From positions 9,447,863 to 9,511,862 of the forward strand of contig OZ234496.1 of the NCBI GenBank assembly GCA_965153455.1: a stretch of 64,000 nucleotides of DNA, written 5' to 3'. Below the pieces are notes generated by a model. That model made no database searches. It was not told where the DNA came from and saw only the letters and a program-made list of their open reading frames with translations. Numbering within the stretch: the stretch's first letter is position 1; each line of letters starts with the position of its first letter. This document shows positions 22,891 to 33,069 of the stretch, piece after piece. The stretch comes from Sphagnum compactum (lineage: Eukaryota; Bryophyta; Sphagnopsida; Sphagnales). The translations under genes were made by a program, and so were the position numbers.

Positions 22891-24010
22891 CTAATCACCT
22901 GGACACCGCCTAAGGAGGGGATTACATTACTAAAGCTCTTTGGTGGTATTGGTACAGGTCTCGAAGCCCTACTATAGTCAGGGATGGTGGTTCGGAGGTA
23001 TTTTTAAGTAGACATTGATCCTATTGCAAGGCAAGTGGCGGCATCGAGAATGATGGAGCTCACAGCTAGATTTCCGCAACAGTTTGCAACCATTGCGTGG
23101 AAGGCCAGTTTCACTTTCTTGCCCTCTAACATACAACTAACTCAGAAGAAGCATATGGAATTACTTGGCCCCGTGGACCTCATCATTTCAGGTTGGGAGT
23201 GTCAAGGATTTTTAGCTGTTGGATTTGGAAAAGGCTTGAGTGACACAAGATCCAGTCTCTTCACAAACATGGTACGATTGATCACCTGGGCTCAATCCAT
23301 TTCTCCTACGCTCGGTTATGTAATTGAGAACACCCTTTCTCAGCTTGACCAAAGGGAGAAAGTCCAAGAGCACTACACACTGGTCAAGCATTAACTTGGA
23401 AAGTCATTCCTACTCGATGCGACACAATGCAGTTCCTATGCACCGACTGCGCAACTAGTGGACCAACCTTGCACCACTCTCAGTTTTGTAGTTGGCTCTG
23501 AAATACACCATCAGAGACCCCAACCTGCAGGTTTCTCACATATTGGATGATCAAAGTTCCTGCCAACCAGTTACAAGGTAAGAGAAACCTCCTTAGTTTC
23601 CTGCGAACACAATAGGAAAACCAAAAGGTGCTTGGCCCACCTTTGTCTCCTTCCTAGGAGCACACGCCTTTTAGGGAGATGGACTTGGCCTGGTGTATTG
23701 TCATGCTTCAACCACTTGGGATGAACCAAGCCTAAAAGAAAAAGAAAGGGCTACGGGGTTCCAAACTGGCACTACTAGTCACACCAAGGTGATTAGATTA
23801 GAGCATAATGCTCTACTCGAGAAAAGCATGGACCTGAACTCCCCTACATGGTTGTTGGTAACCTGTGTACTCTTTTAAATGTACACAACACCAGCACTGA
23901 TTTAATCAGCTTGCAGTTCTGGTGATGCAATTACATGGCACCCCAACCAAGTACACTTGCTTATCTTCAACACCCTACACTTCACTCTTAGTGTTGGGGG
24001 GGAGGAGGTA
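22891..24010 (+). pseudogene. C5 cytosine DNA methyltransferase domain in a retrotransposon
   Basis: In frame with the protease, the domain opens with motif I LLKLFGGIGTG (22927-22959). The acidic DIDP (23011-23022) is motif II. Motif IV is DLIISGWECQGF, with catalytic Cys codon 23200-23202 intact and Glu in place of the usual Pro before it. Motif VI is VIENT (23320-23334). After a shift the C-terminal part continues in another frame, with KYTIRDPNLQVSHILDD, then WDEPSLKEKERATGF (about 23710-23760) and an LLEKSMDLNS motif X-like end. Motif order is the normal, unpermuted one; the spacing and C-terminus recall DNMT3-type enzymes. Function in an active copy would be cytosine methylation of DNA. 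Stops at 22888, 22975, 23005 and 23392 plus frameshifts make this copy dead. Two internal stops sit where Gln (CAG/CAA) or Trp would fit. Confidence 0.8.
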
Positions 24011-24620
24011 CCATGTAATTTGACTCAAGTTGTTTCTGATACACTTGGAGGTACATCAGCTTCTAAAGAAACAATTACAACCTTCTACGAATCTGCACAA
24101 TTCGATAGTGGAGAACACAATACACTAGGTTCTTCAAACACACTTTCCAACTCCATTTCATGTGTTTCTAACTACCTGTGAGGAATTCTTGCACACTTTC
24201 AACATACAGATATGCATTCACAAAACCCGCTTGGAAGTGGAATTACTATGTAATTGTGTAGTCTAACAAGTACGGTGGTTCAAGGTAATGCAACGAAGCT
24301 CACTAAAAATCTAATGCGTTGTGTCCACTTGGAAGATACAAAGACATTGTGGGAGAATCGTAACTCACCATGATGGAATATGAAGGGCATTATGTTAACG
24401 TTCATTCAATGTCACACTTGATGGTTGAACCCTTTTTGTTCCATTTGTCATAACATCTACATACAACCTCCTAATCTAACATGCATTGGATTTTTGAAAA
24501 GGCTAATTTAAAAGGAGCCATGTTATAAAATCTTATAAGTTTTTATTTTTTTGATCAAGAGTTAAGCCTTGGGACTAAACATCACTTGCTTAGATTTAGG
24601 AAAAAACAGACAAATTCAAT
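24011..24620. other. Non-coding stretch after the methyltransferase
   Basis: A few short plus-strand frames continue the element to about 24180, with no recognised motif. Beyond that nothing coding is seen. The RT, RNase H and integrase core expected in a gypsy element is absent here and everywhere up to 35600. Confidence 0.5.
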
Positions 24621-25010
24621 CCCCTCTACTTCCGGCAAGTGTAGCTCCCTTACAGCAAACCCCGATGATGCTGAAATTTTGAGAAAACCTTCTACACCTC
24701 CTAAACAAGAACGAATTTAAGTTTGACACAAATCCAACGGTGGATTTGGGAGGAACAACTATTTGAAATAAAACTCCAGAGGCTTTGTCATGGAAATCCT
24801 TCCATGAACTCCACTACAAACACCCTCTACTTCCGGCAACTGTAGCTCTCTCACAGCAAACCCGATGATGCTGAAATTTGGAGAAAACCTTTTACACCTC
24901 CTAAACAAGAACTATTTTAAGTTTGACACAAATCCAACGGTGGATTTGAGAGGAACAACTATTTGAAACAAAAATCCAAAGGCTTTGTCATGGAAATCCT
25001 TCCATGCTTA
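24621..25010. repeat. About 205-bp tandem duplication
   Basis: Two copies starting at about 24621 and 24827 share CTCTACTTCCGGCAA, GATGATGCTGAAAT, ACACCTCCTAAACAAGAAC, AATCCAACGGTGGATTTG and GGCTTTGTCATGGAAATCC. They differ at scattered positions. The source is not recognised. Confidence 0.8.
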
Positions 25011-25882
25011 TTTCTTGCACACATCCTTTTCATGAACAACACCCTTCCACACACATAAGAACTAATATTTTCCTCACACATTCATTCTCTTCCTTTCTCC
25101 TTTCCTCAACATAACATACTCCTCTCTCCCTTAGTAAGCCTTCATGACCTTCCTTGAGCTCGTTTCCCTTGACCAATGGAAGCTTCGAAATCCTTCCTTC
25201 CAATCGATGGCCTCCTCATCCTTTAAGAGCCAATGAGAATTGAGAATGATTTGCTTTCCAATTGATTTTAGGATGAGAATTCTTGGGCCCGATGAGACAC
25301 AAAAAATATTCCATCCTCCAATCAAATAGGATGACAATCCTCATGACTAATGGGGTTGGAGGATTCATCCTTCCCCTTATTTTGGATATCTTGATGAGGT
25401 TCTTGAGCTTGATTTTTATCCTTTCCGTCCGTTGACCCTCACATCCTACTTCTTCATCCTAATTACTTCAAGTAACTGACTACTAGGACAATTTATCGGT
25501 AGTAACAAGTAAACATCCTTGAGTCCTTACTTGACTAAATCAATTCAATGGTTGAAGTAACATTCCTGCGTACCATTTACTTTTTTGATATCCTTACTTA
25601 TTTTTTCTTCCATGCACTAATTAACTATGTAGTACATAGTAAATTGGAATTAAAATTTGCATCACAAAAACCCCCACATACTCCTAGATCCATTGTCAAA
25701 ATTAGGGTTCGATGAATCCATTAGATCTAGGATGTTCGAGTTTTCATGAGGTTCCGCCGTCACTCCCACACCTTACGCCTACCCTAATTTGTTAAATAAA
25801 AAGGCCTCGACCCCTTCTGAACGCAAGTACCACATTCTTTCTACTACCCTCTGTTTTTGTTAATGCAGGTGATAATTTAGTC
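25011..25882. promoter_or_regulatory. Possible promoter and 5' leader of the 25883 ORF
   Basis: No coding motif is seen. A TATA-like AAATAAAAAGGCC lies at about 25792-25804 and a splice-acceptor-like TTTTTGTTAATGCAG just before 25870, upstream of the ATG at 25883. The spacing would suit a plant promoter with a short leader or the end of a leader intron. Confidence 0.35.
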
Positions 25883-26153
25883 ATGGCGGATGATGTCGCT
25901 ACGCCTTCGAATCCTCCAGTTGCACCAGTAGACAAGGAAGAGCTTAAAGAAGCACCACTTGACGAAGTAGCGCTTAAGGTGAATGTCTCTCAACGGTTGC
26001 GCGAAGAAGAACCATCCAGAAGAGTGGTGCGCACTCGAGTCGATCGTTCGGCATGGGATCGTCGATTATTTCCTAACCCACATGCCTTAACAATTTATTT
26101 AGAATTCGTTCCTGCTCGAGGAACTGCGCCAGAAAGGTTTGAAAAGTGTCAAT
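25883..26153 (+). pseudogene. Truncated ORF cut by the CACTA terminus
   Basis: The frame starts MADDVATPSNPPVAP and is rich in Glu, Arg and Pro. It contains RRVVRTRVDRSAWDRR and LTIYLEFVPARG and stays open up to 26153, where the CACTACT terminus begins. Residues after that are encoded by transposon sequence. The family is not recognised. The other side of the CACTA insertion does not resume it, so its 3' part is lost. Confidence 0.4.
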
Positions 26154-26690
26154 CACTACTACATATTATGCCCTTTTGCGAAGGGCCAAACAAAAAATCT
26201 GAAGGTTTTGCGAAAGAAAAACAAAAAACTTGAAGGGTTTGCGAAGGAAAAAAAATTTGCCAAATTTGCGATGCGTTTCGCATCGCAACTTGTGGCGCAC
26301 CATTCATCACAAATTTAGAATGAACCTTTAATCATCGCAGCACTTTTGCGAAATAAACAACAAACAAAACTTTGCGATCCGCTCAGTCTCTGTCCACCGT
26401 AGCGAAATTCCACCCTTCGCAACGTTTAATCATACTCAAAACATCGCAACCTTTACAATACACAGAGTATCACTAAAGACTTTGAGATCCACAACACATC
26501 GCAACGTGCGGTATGTGGCGCCTCGCAGTTTGCGTTTCAATATGTATCGCAAACCTCATCACAAATTTTTACAAAACTTTCCGGTGGTGGACGTATCGCA
26601 AGGTGCGATGTGAGTTAGCTCGCAAAGTAGTGAAAGGGTTACTGGAGAAGGAAGTTTCGCAAAAGGGTTTCGCAATGTCATCTGATTCTC
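26154..26690. repeat. CACTA subterminal repeat block (TCGCAA/TTGCGA)
   Basis: More than twenty copies of TCGCAA or its complement TTGCGA occur in both orientations, several inside longer TTTGCGAA and CATCGCAAC words. Arrays like this next to CACTA ends are the binding sites of the element's own transposition proteins in known cases (En/Spm TNPA). The element-specific motif here is read directly from the sequence; the binding role is inferred. Confidence 0.85.
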
Positions 26691-26944
26691 AAAACGCCAT
26701 TAAAAAATAAAAAATCTTTTAGACCAAATGGAAGCTATAAATTCACTTAACCATTATTATAATCTATGTTGCCTTAGTAGACTGAGTGAAAATATCAATA
26801 AAGTACGCATAGCAGTGCTCCTATTCTTGAAAATAAAATTACACAATGGAGTAGAATAGGCAGAAAATGACACAATGAACATTGTGCAGTAATATAGAAT
26901 CACAAGCCTCAATGGCAATTTGCATAAAATTAATGAGTAGTACA
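26691..26944. other. AT-rich spacer downstream of the DUF4216 ORF
   Basis: It lies between the subterminal repeats and the stop of the minus-strand ORF at 26945. It probably holds the 3' untranslated region of the transposase transcript. No specific polyadenylation signal can be chosen. Confidence 0.3.
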
Positions 26945-27418
26945 TTATACGTGGTCGTCATCCACCTCAGAGGTTGTAAACACAACCTCTGGTTTCTCAC
27001 CTAGAATAGAACGGGACCGTGGCACATATGTGACAACAAGTGACCACTCCTCTGGGTTTGGGGGATAAGGAAGATAAAAGCATTGTTCTACATGACTGGG
27101 AAAAGTAAATGGCTCTGAAGTTTGCCAATGAGATGGCTGATAACTGGTGGCAGATGTCTTTAACCGTGTGTGTCCGCACTCATCCTGAACTACAGTGCAA
27201 TTTGCACCAGCAAGGTTCACTTTAAACCACTTGCACTTAAACACATACTCTTCAAACTTTGAATGTGCATCATAAGATACCACCAAGATCTCTTCCAGCT
27301 TTCCATAATGTGGCACAATATTTCGAACAATATTCCTGTCATGCCGATTGCTTCTAGAGTCCTGAATGAATTGCCCTTGAACTCCACAGTCAAAGGTGCG
27401 GCCCCTTTTTTCATCCAA
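26945..27418 (-). pseudogene. DUF4216-like C-terminal part of CACTA transposase locus
   Basis: The minus-strand frame contains YGKLEEILVVSYD, VFKCKWFKV, ARG/LRTSA-like linker and VEQCFYLPYPP followed by WSLVVTYVPR. This is the DUF4216 arrangement, which lies C-terminal to or beside TNP2 in plant CACTA elements. It follows the TNP2 exons in the same orientation. An upstream exon link through 27430-27600 is likely, because the reading can be followed into FPVWMKK. It may be joined to TNP2 by splicing. No stop lies inside the piece itself. Confidence 0.75.
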
Positions 27419-29538
27419 ACTGGAAATCCTGAAATTAATATTGTGTTAGGCATTGTGAGTCCTAAACTTATATGATAATAGAAACTTCATGCCCATAAAA
27501 ATCATCCTAGAACATTCTAAAAAACTTGTCTGGAATATGAAGATGAATTAATATGCCTAATGAAATAGAAAAAATGAATACCTGAAATGTCTTCCTTATG
27601 TCCACATTGCTGAACGTGTTGTCACAACTCTCAGTGGTCCATGAACCATGGTGCGAACATCATCTGTGATCTCTGGAAAACATGTTATACTTTCTCCTTG
27701 TGCCAACAATTGATCCACTTCAACCAACTTCTCTTTCATGTACTTATGAAACGTAGGAAAAATCCTTGATCTCCCACTCATACTTTTGGCATTCTCATAG
27801 AAGTTCCTCCACTCTTCCATGACATTGCTATTATTCAACATGAATGTGGTCAGCTGAATTAACTCTGTAGGTAATAACATACGTGTTTTGATGGCACCAG
27901 TCAAACGGTCTTCCTCCTCTTCTCTTTCCTCCATCCAGACATGAGGACATGATGGATCTATAGTGTCCTACTGCCATGCTTCCCTCCACTCGTGCATGGT
28001 TACGAACATAACCTTTTAATACTGCCATATATCTTTCAAGCCAATACATCCACCGACAATGCACAGGACCAGCAATGGCTATCTCATCCACAAGGTGAAC
28101 TAGTAAATGCACTTGACAATCAAATAATGATGGAGGGAAGGCCTTTTCCAACTTGCATACCACCTCTGCTGCTATTACCCTCATTCTTGGAATCTCCTCT
28201 ACAAATAACTCCTTTGAGCATACCCATCTCAACAGATATCCCAATGACCAAAGAACATCTTGTACTTCTGCACTAGCTAAGCCTATTATTGCCACAGGCA
28301 ATATGTGTTGCAGTAAACGATGATAGCCATGTGTCTTGAGATACCTTGGCCACTTGTGGTCATCGTCCCTACCAAAAGCTTTTTGAAGATTAGCTCCATA
28401 ACCTGCAACAAGGTACCATAAAATTATACAAAAGTATTCTAGACATCCAACAGATAACATTCTATACTTCAAACTCTTTTTCCAGTATAAGGCATACAGA
28501 TTTAAATATAAATAAAAACAATAGAGTACTTCTAAATTCAACCCTTGCCATCAAAGTTCAAACCTGTAGGGAATCGCATCTCTCCTATGCGATTTCGAAA
28601 GTCTCTTCTTTCTTGTGTAGTAAGTGTCCATGGAGCTGATGGTCGCTGCTCAATACCTGTGTTAGGATCAACAGTACTCCACACATCGGGATGCCTCTCA
28701 AAATCCTCACAGGCCTCCCTAAAGTTACTGTCCTTCTCTCCATAGAGCTGTTTTATGATAGCCTTTCCCACATTTCCCTCAATGTGCATGGGGTCCAAGA
28801 GATGACGTATTTTCAGCTCACCCCAGTAAGGCAAGCTGTTGAGTATACCCCACCTTGTCAATCCACTACCCTCAAACACCATAGAATCATTTAGGTCAAT
28901 AACTCTATTGGCCACATCCCTCCAATATGCAAAAGTGGTAGCTTTTGGAATATCACGCTCATCACCATAAGGCATGTCAAAAGATGAAAATAAAAGTGGG
29001 TCTGATCTCATATCATGTCCCAGTGGAAGAAACTTTGTATGGCCAAGGTAAACAATTTTGCGAAGATGGCTTGAGTATTTAGCCATGTCCTCGAAACTTG
29101 GGCCACATGTAGAGCAGGCCTTGTAGCCTTGAGTTTGCAGCCCACTTACAAAACCAAACCCTGATTGTAGAAGAACGGAATATTAGAACAACAAATAATC
29201 ACAAAACAGAATAATAAAGAAATATATAGAGGCATGTGCATGATTTCTTACCAGGATAATCATGCATTGTCCACATGCAGATTGCCCTCAACTTGAATAC
29301 ACGTGGTATTCCTCTAGTGGTCTTCCTCCCATCATATGCCCATACTCCATCCCACAATGTTTTGAGCTCATTGACCACTAGTGCTAAGTAGGTGTCTAGG
29401 TTTTTCACCTTACTTGGCCCTGGGTTAATAAGAGAAAGCAGCAAAAATCATTTTTTCATAGACAACCACGGAGGAAGGTTGTAATTCATGACAACAACTG
29501 GCCAAACAGAGGTAGGTCGTCCTTTTCCTCCAAGTGAA

Positions 29539-30628
29539 TGACGCGCTCCCAAGTTCCTTGTGGACCCACTCGAGGGTCCAAGTATGCGGCAATGCGGAAG
29601 CGGTTGGAACTTGGAGCCGCTCCCTAGCTCACAACACTTGAGGGGTAGAAGGGTGTGTTGGAGCTCCGGGATGGGACTAGGAAGAGTTGACAAGCTTGAC
29701 TCACTCACACGGACCCTCCATTAACCACTCCAAGTGGTTAGTCCAAAGTTGGAGCACCTTTGGTGCTAGGAAGAGCCACGGCCCGGACCTTGGGGAAGCC
29801 ATCACCTTCCCCCTTGGGACTCATGTTGAATCCTTTTTGGTGTTGGGACAAGCCACGGGTGAACTCGGACTCACTTTGAACACACACACACTCCGGGCTC
29901 GGGAGTAAGCCACCACCTCACTCCCTTTGGTGGGGAAGCCAGCACCTTCCCCCTTGGGGAAGCCAACCACTTCCCCCCTTATAGTATACTCTGTGACTCT
30001 CCACGGAGGCTACATCCAAATGGCTATTTTTCCCGGGACTCCCGCGTGGGAGTCCCGAAATCGCGCCAAATGGGACTCCCGCGACTTTGGAGCCCCATAA
30101 CATTGCGAGCAGACCTCGGATCGCGATGCGGTCTGAAGCAAAGTTGTAGATCTCGTCGAGACCTTTCCAACGGTATGTCGCACGTCCTCTGCAGCCCAGT
30201 ATTTCGGGTCGATTCCCGACTTTTAGTGGTCGGGAGTCAAAACTGGACGACTCCCGGGAATTCGACTCCCGGGCCTTCTTTTGGCCATAACTTGTGTTTC
30301 AGATGTCCAAATGAGCAATGCGAGCCCATTTTGGACATCTACACTTCAAGTGCTTTCCATTGATATAAAGTGCAAAACAAGCCATGGAGTTTTGACCCCT
30401 CAAAACGCTCTCTGAAGTTTCAGGAGTCCCTCCGGGACTCCAACTCTCACCAACTCCCAACGTGGGAGTTCACTTGGGAGTGTGAGGGTTCACTCCCTCA
30501 CACTCTCTGGACTCTTTGCACTCCTTGCACTCCCGGGAGCATGTGATGTGCCTCCCGGGTCTACTACTAGGCCCGCAACCTCACAACCCCCTTGCCTTGG
30601 TCGCAAGCCAAAGGCTAGGGTTGCGACA
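29539..30628 (-). repeat. 3' LTR of the 29539-34159 element
   Basis: It is the left copy, downstream in the element's sense. Its minus strand carries TATA-like sequence (ACTATAAGG) at about 29975-29990. It is packed with GACTCCC/GGGAGTC words and their longer palindromic form GACTCCCGGGA. It is identical in length to the right copy. Confidence 0.95.
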
Positions 30629-30860
30629 CTCTCCCCCACTAGAAGAAGAAGTCAATGTCCTCATTGACACTTAGAGTTTTCTCTCTCTCACGGTTGCACT
30701 CCCGGGAGCATGCGATGTGACTCCCGGGTCTACTATTAGGCTTGCACCTTGTAACCCCCTTGCCTTGGCCTTGAGCCAAGGCTAGGGTTGCGACACTCTC
30801 CCTCACTAGAAGAAGAGGTCAATGTCCTCATTGACACTTAGGGTTTTCACCCACACAATT
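30520..30860. repeat. Duplicated LTR end plus polypurine tract
   Basis: The segment 30688-30860 repeats 30520-30680: CTCCCGGGAGCATG, CTCCCGGGTCTACTA, CCCCCTTGCC, GGCTAGGGTTGCGACA, the tract and AATGTCCTCATTGACAC. The inner copy is diverged from the outer one. The element thus carries a second, internal LTR-end and tract just inside the real one. Confidence 0.85.
30629..30639 (-). other. Polypurine tract
   Basis: On the minus strand GTGGGGGAGAG lies directly before the LTR start TGTCGCAACC. This is the expected plus-strand priming site of reverse transcription. Confidence 0.85.
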
Positions 30861-30888
30861 GCACTTGCTTTCTTTTGGATCTTTGGCC

Positions 30889-31346
30889 ATCATTTGCCGA
30901 CACCTTGCGGCTTGGCCCTTGTCTCAAGCTAACTCGGGCATCCCCCAAGCTTCCAACACTCTCTTGACAAGTCGAGGAAGGTTTCTCTTAAACCCCCTCC
31001 CTCACTCGGGAGGAACTATTTCATCCTTCCCCTCATGAGTCATCATTTGCCGACACCTTGCGGCTTGGACCCTGTCTCAAGCTAACTTAGGCGTCCCCAA
31101 GCTTCCAACACTCTCTTGACAAGTCCGGGAGGGTTTCTCTTAAACCCCCCCCCTCACTCGGGAGGAACTCTTTCATCCTTTCCTTCATGAGGAACTCGAG
31201 CCGACACCTTGCGGCTCGGACCTTGTCTCAAGCTAACTCGGGCGTCCCCCAAGCTTCCAACACTCTCTTGACAAGTCCAAGAGGGTCTCTCTTAGACCCC
31301 CCCCTCATTTGGGAGGAACTATTTCATCCTTTCCCTCATGAGGAAC
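30889..31346. repeat. Three tandem repeats of about 152 bp in the element interior
   Basis: Copies begin near 30889, 31042 and 31193. Each has GCCGACACCTTGCGGCT, TGTCTCAAGCTAAC, AAGCTTCCAACACTCTCTTG, a CTTAxACCCCCC segment and CATGAGgAACT-like ends. They are non-coding and lie where pol would be in a complete element. Confidence 0.9.
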
Positions 31347-32028
31347 TCAAGTCAAGTCTACTCTTGACTCAAGCTACTTGACATGACTCCTTTCCCCCAT
31401 CTCGCGCCTCGGTCACAACAACCAAGCCTTCACGAAAAGGTATGCTTATCAAGGTACGAGAAGCAACGTTTAGGCTTTGCAAAGGCCTAAGTCCCAAGCT
31501 ACACGATTATAGTACGTGAACGGGGTCATGACTCCCCGCGTTGGCCGCCACTACCAACCAACCCTTTGGGATGCACGTTGGGCATGTGCACGTCCCCGTA
31601 AGCTCACCTTGCTTACCTCCTCTTTTGGGACCAAGATTTCTCCTAGCCTCTAAGTGGAGTCCGATTTTGATTTGGGCGTACGCGAGAGAGTTCCATTTGC
31701 CCATGCCACTTGACAACCCCTTTTTATTGTGGTTTTTTTTTTTTTTTTTTTTTTTGTTTGTTTGTTTGTTTGTTTGAGATGCAATCTCTATGTTTGTGAT
31801 GCAATCTCTTGTTTGTGATGCAATCTCTTGGAAGCTCAAAAACTTAGCCTTTATTTCACTTACAACTTGATGTGGTACATTTGTGTACCTTTCCACCCCC
31901 TAAAAGAAAGGTGATGTCCTCATCACGGTCTATATTTCTTTTGCTTCTTCAAGTTGTGTGACCATGAGCACTTCCTCACTTGCATCACTTGGGGGTTGCC
32001 CAACCCAAGTTGAACTTCCTTTTGGAAC
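31347..32028. other. Non-coding interior with T-rich and TTTG repeats
   Basis: It holds a T24-type tract followed by (TTTG)n at about 31733-31775 and three direct copies of GATGCAATCTCT at 31778-31830. No coding motif is recognised. Confidence 0.6.
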
Positions 32029-32340
32029 TTAATTTCCCAACATCAAGTGGATTGTGGTCCCACCCACACTAGGCACTTCATGTGCCTTCACTCGCGCGAT
32101 CCCATTCTTGGATGGGATCCTAACTAGCCTATTGTGCCCTTCCATGAGCACATTGTCACGGGTGATGAATTCCATTCCCCCTAAGGTGGAAACTAAAAGT
32201 CCACCTTGCCTCTCCAATTTCCCAATTGGAGGGGCACATCTTTGGCTCACAACTTGGTGGGATGGGGAATCCCATCCGCAAAGTGCACCTCCATGGGTGC
32301 CTTGAGCTCCTCCAAGGGGAGCTCCATTCTTTTCGCACTT
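32029..32340 (-). pseudogene. Protease-region remnant of the young element
   Basis: Two minus-strand pieces read LPLEELKAPMEVHFADG (about 32340-32247) and GMEFITRDNVLMEGHNRLVR to VKAHEVPSVGG (32250-32029). Both are typical of the region just after the retropepsin active site in plant gypsy elements. The active-site part itself is not visible, and the frame stops at 32029 where RT would begin. Confidence 0.65.
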
Positions 32341-32346
32341 TCTTGG

Positions 32347-33020
32347 TTATGAAGTTGTGGGAAGTCCCTTAGAAACCCCACTCCCCGATTTGGGTTTGGG
32401 GCAATCCTTAGAGTGATGCCCCACTTCATTACAATTGAAGCACACTCCTTTGGGTTTCCCACTAGCATCTCCCTTGGGTTGGCTCCCTTTGAAAGGAGCC
32501 CCTTTCTTCACAAAATTTCCTTTGGGTTTAAAATCCGAGCCTTGGAATTGTTTGGGCTTTTCCCCCTTTGAGGTTTCTTGGCCTCGGCTCCATTCCCCTT
32601 CAATTAGGATTGGGCAAGTTCCACGGCCGAGTGCCGACCAACCTTGGCGGCATGGAGGTAATCTTCCATTTCCGCAACACAAGCATCCACAACCTTTCGG
32701 TCCCGGGCCCCATCAAAGTTCCCGGGCCTAGCGGGCTTGAACTCCACACCTTTGGGTGATCCTCCCTTGAGGGCCGCAACTAATTCACCGAAATCGGGCC
32801 TATTCATCTTGAGTAGGACCTCCAATTGTTCCGGGGTGAAGAGCACCGCATTTGATTGCTCCTCTTCATTTTCATGGTCCTCATGGCTATCACGGTCTTC
32901 CTCACCTTCGGAAACATTTTGTTCATCCCCCATTATGGCTTGGGGTGGAACATCCAACTCTTGCGTGGGTTCTTCCACCACGGTCTCTTGGACTACCTTG
33001 CGGAACTTCTTTGGTGCCAT
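32347..33020 (-). pseudogene. Internally deleted gag of the young element
   Basis: The start is ATG at 33020 (MAPKKFRKVVQETVVEE), 36 bp inside the primer-binding site. An acidic segment follows, then the gag N-terminal core FEPARPG-like VEFKPARPGNFDGARDR and VAEMEDYLHAAKV, up to a stop at 32604. A second frame (32682-32347) carries the C-terminal part: a Lys/Gly-rich linker and the CCHC knuckle CFNCNEVGHHSKDC at about 32450. The middle of gag is deleted and the two parts are out of frame, so a full Gag cannot be made. Confidence 0.8.
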
Positions 33021-33055
33021 CGGAACTCTCCAAGAAGTGGATCGAGCTCACCGGA

Positions 33056-33067
33056 GCTCTGATACCA
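33056..33067 (-). other. Primer-binding site (initiator Met tRNA)
   Basis: The minus strand reads TGGTATCAGAGC, complementary to the 3' end of plant initiator Met tRNA, two bases from the 5' LTR. It fixes the orientation of the element. Confidence 0.93.
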
Positions 33068-33069
33068 AG

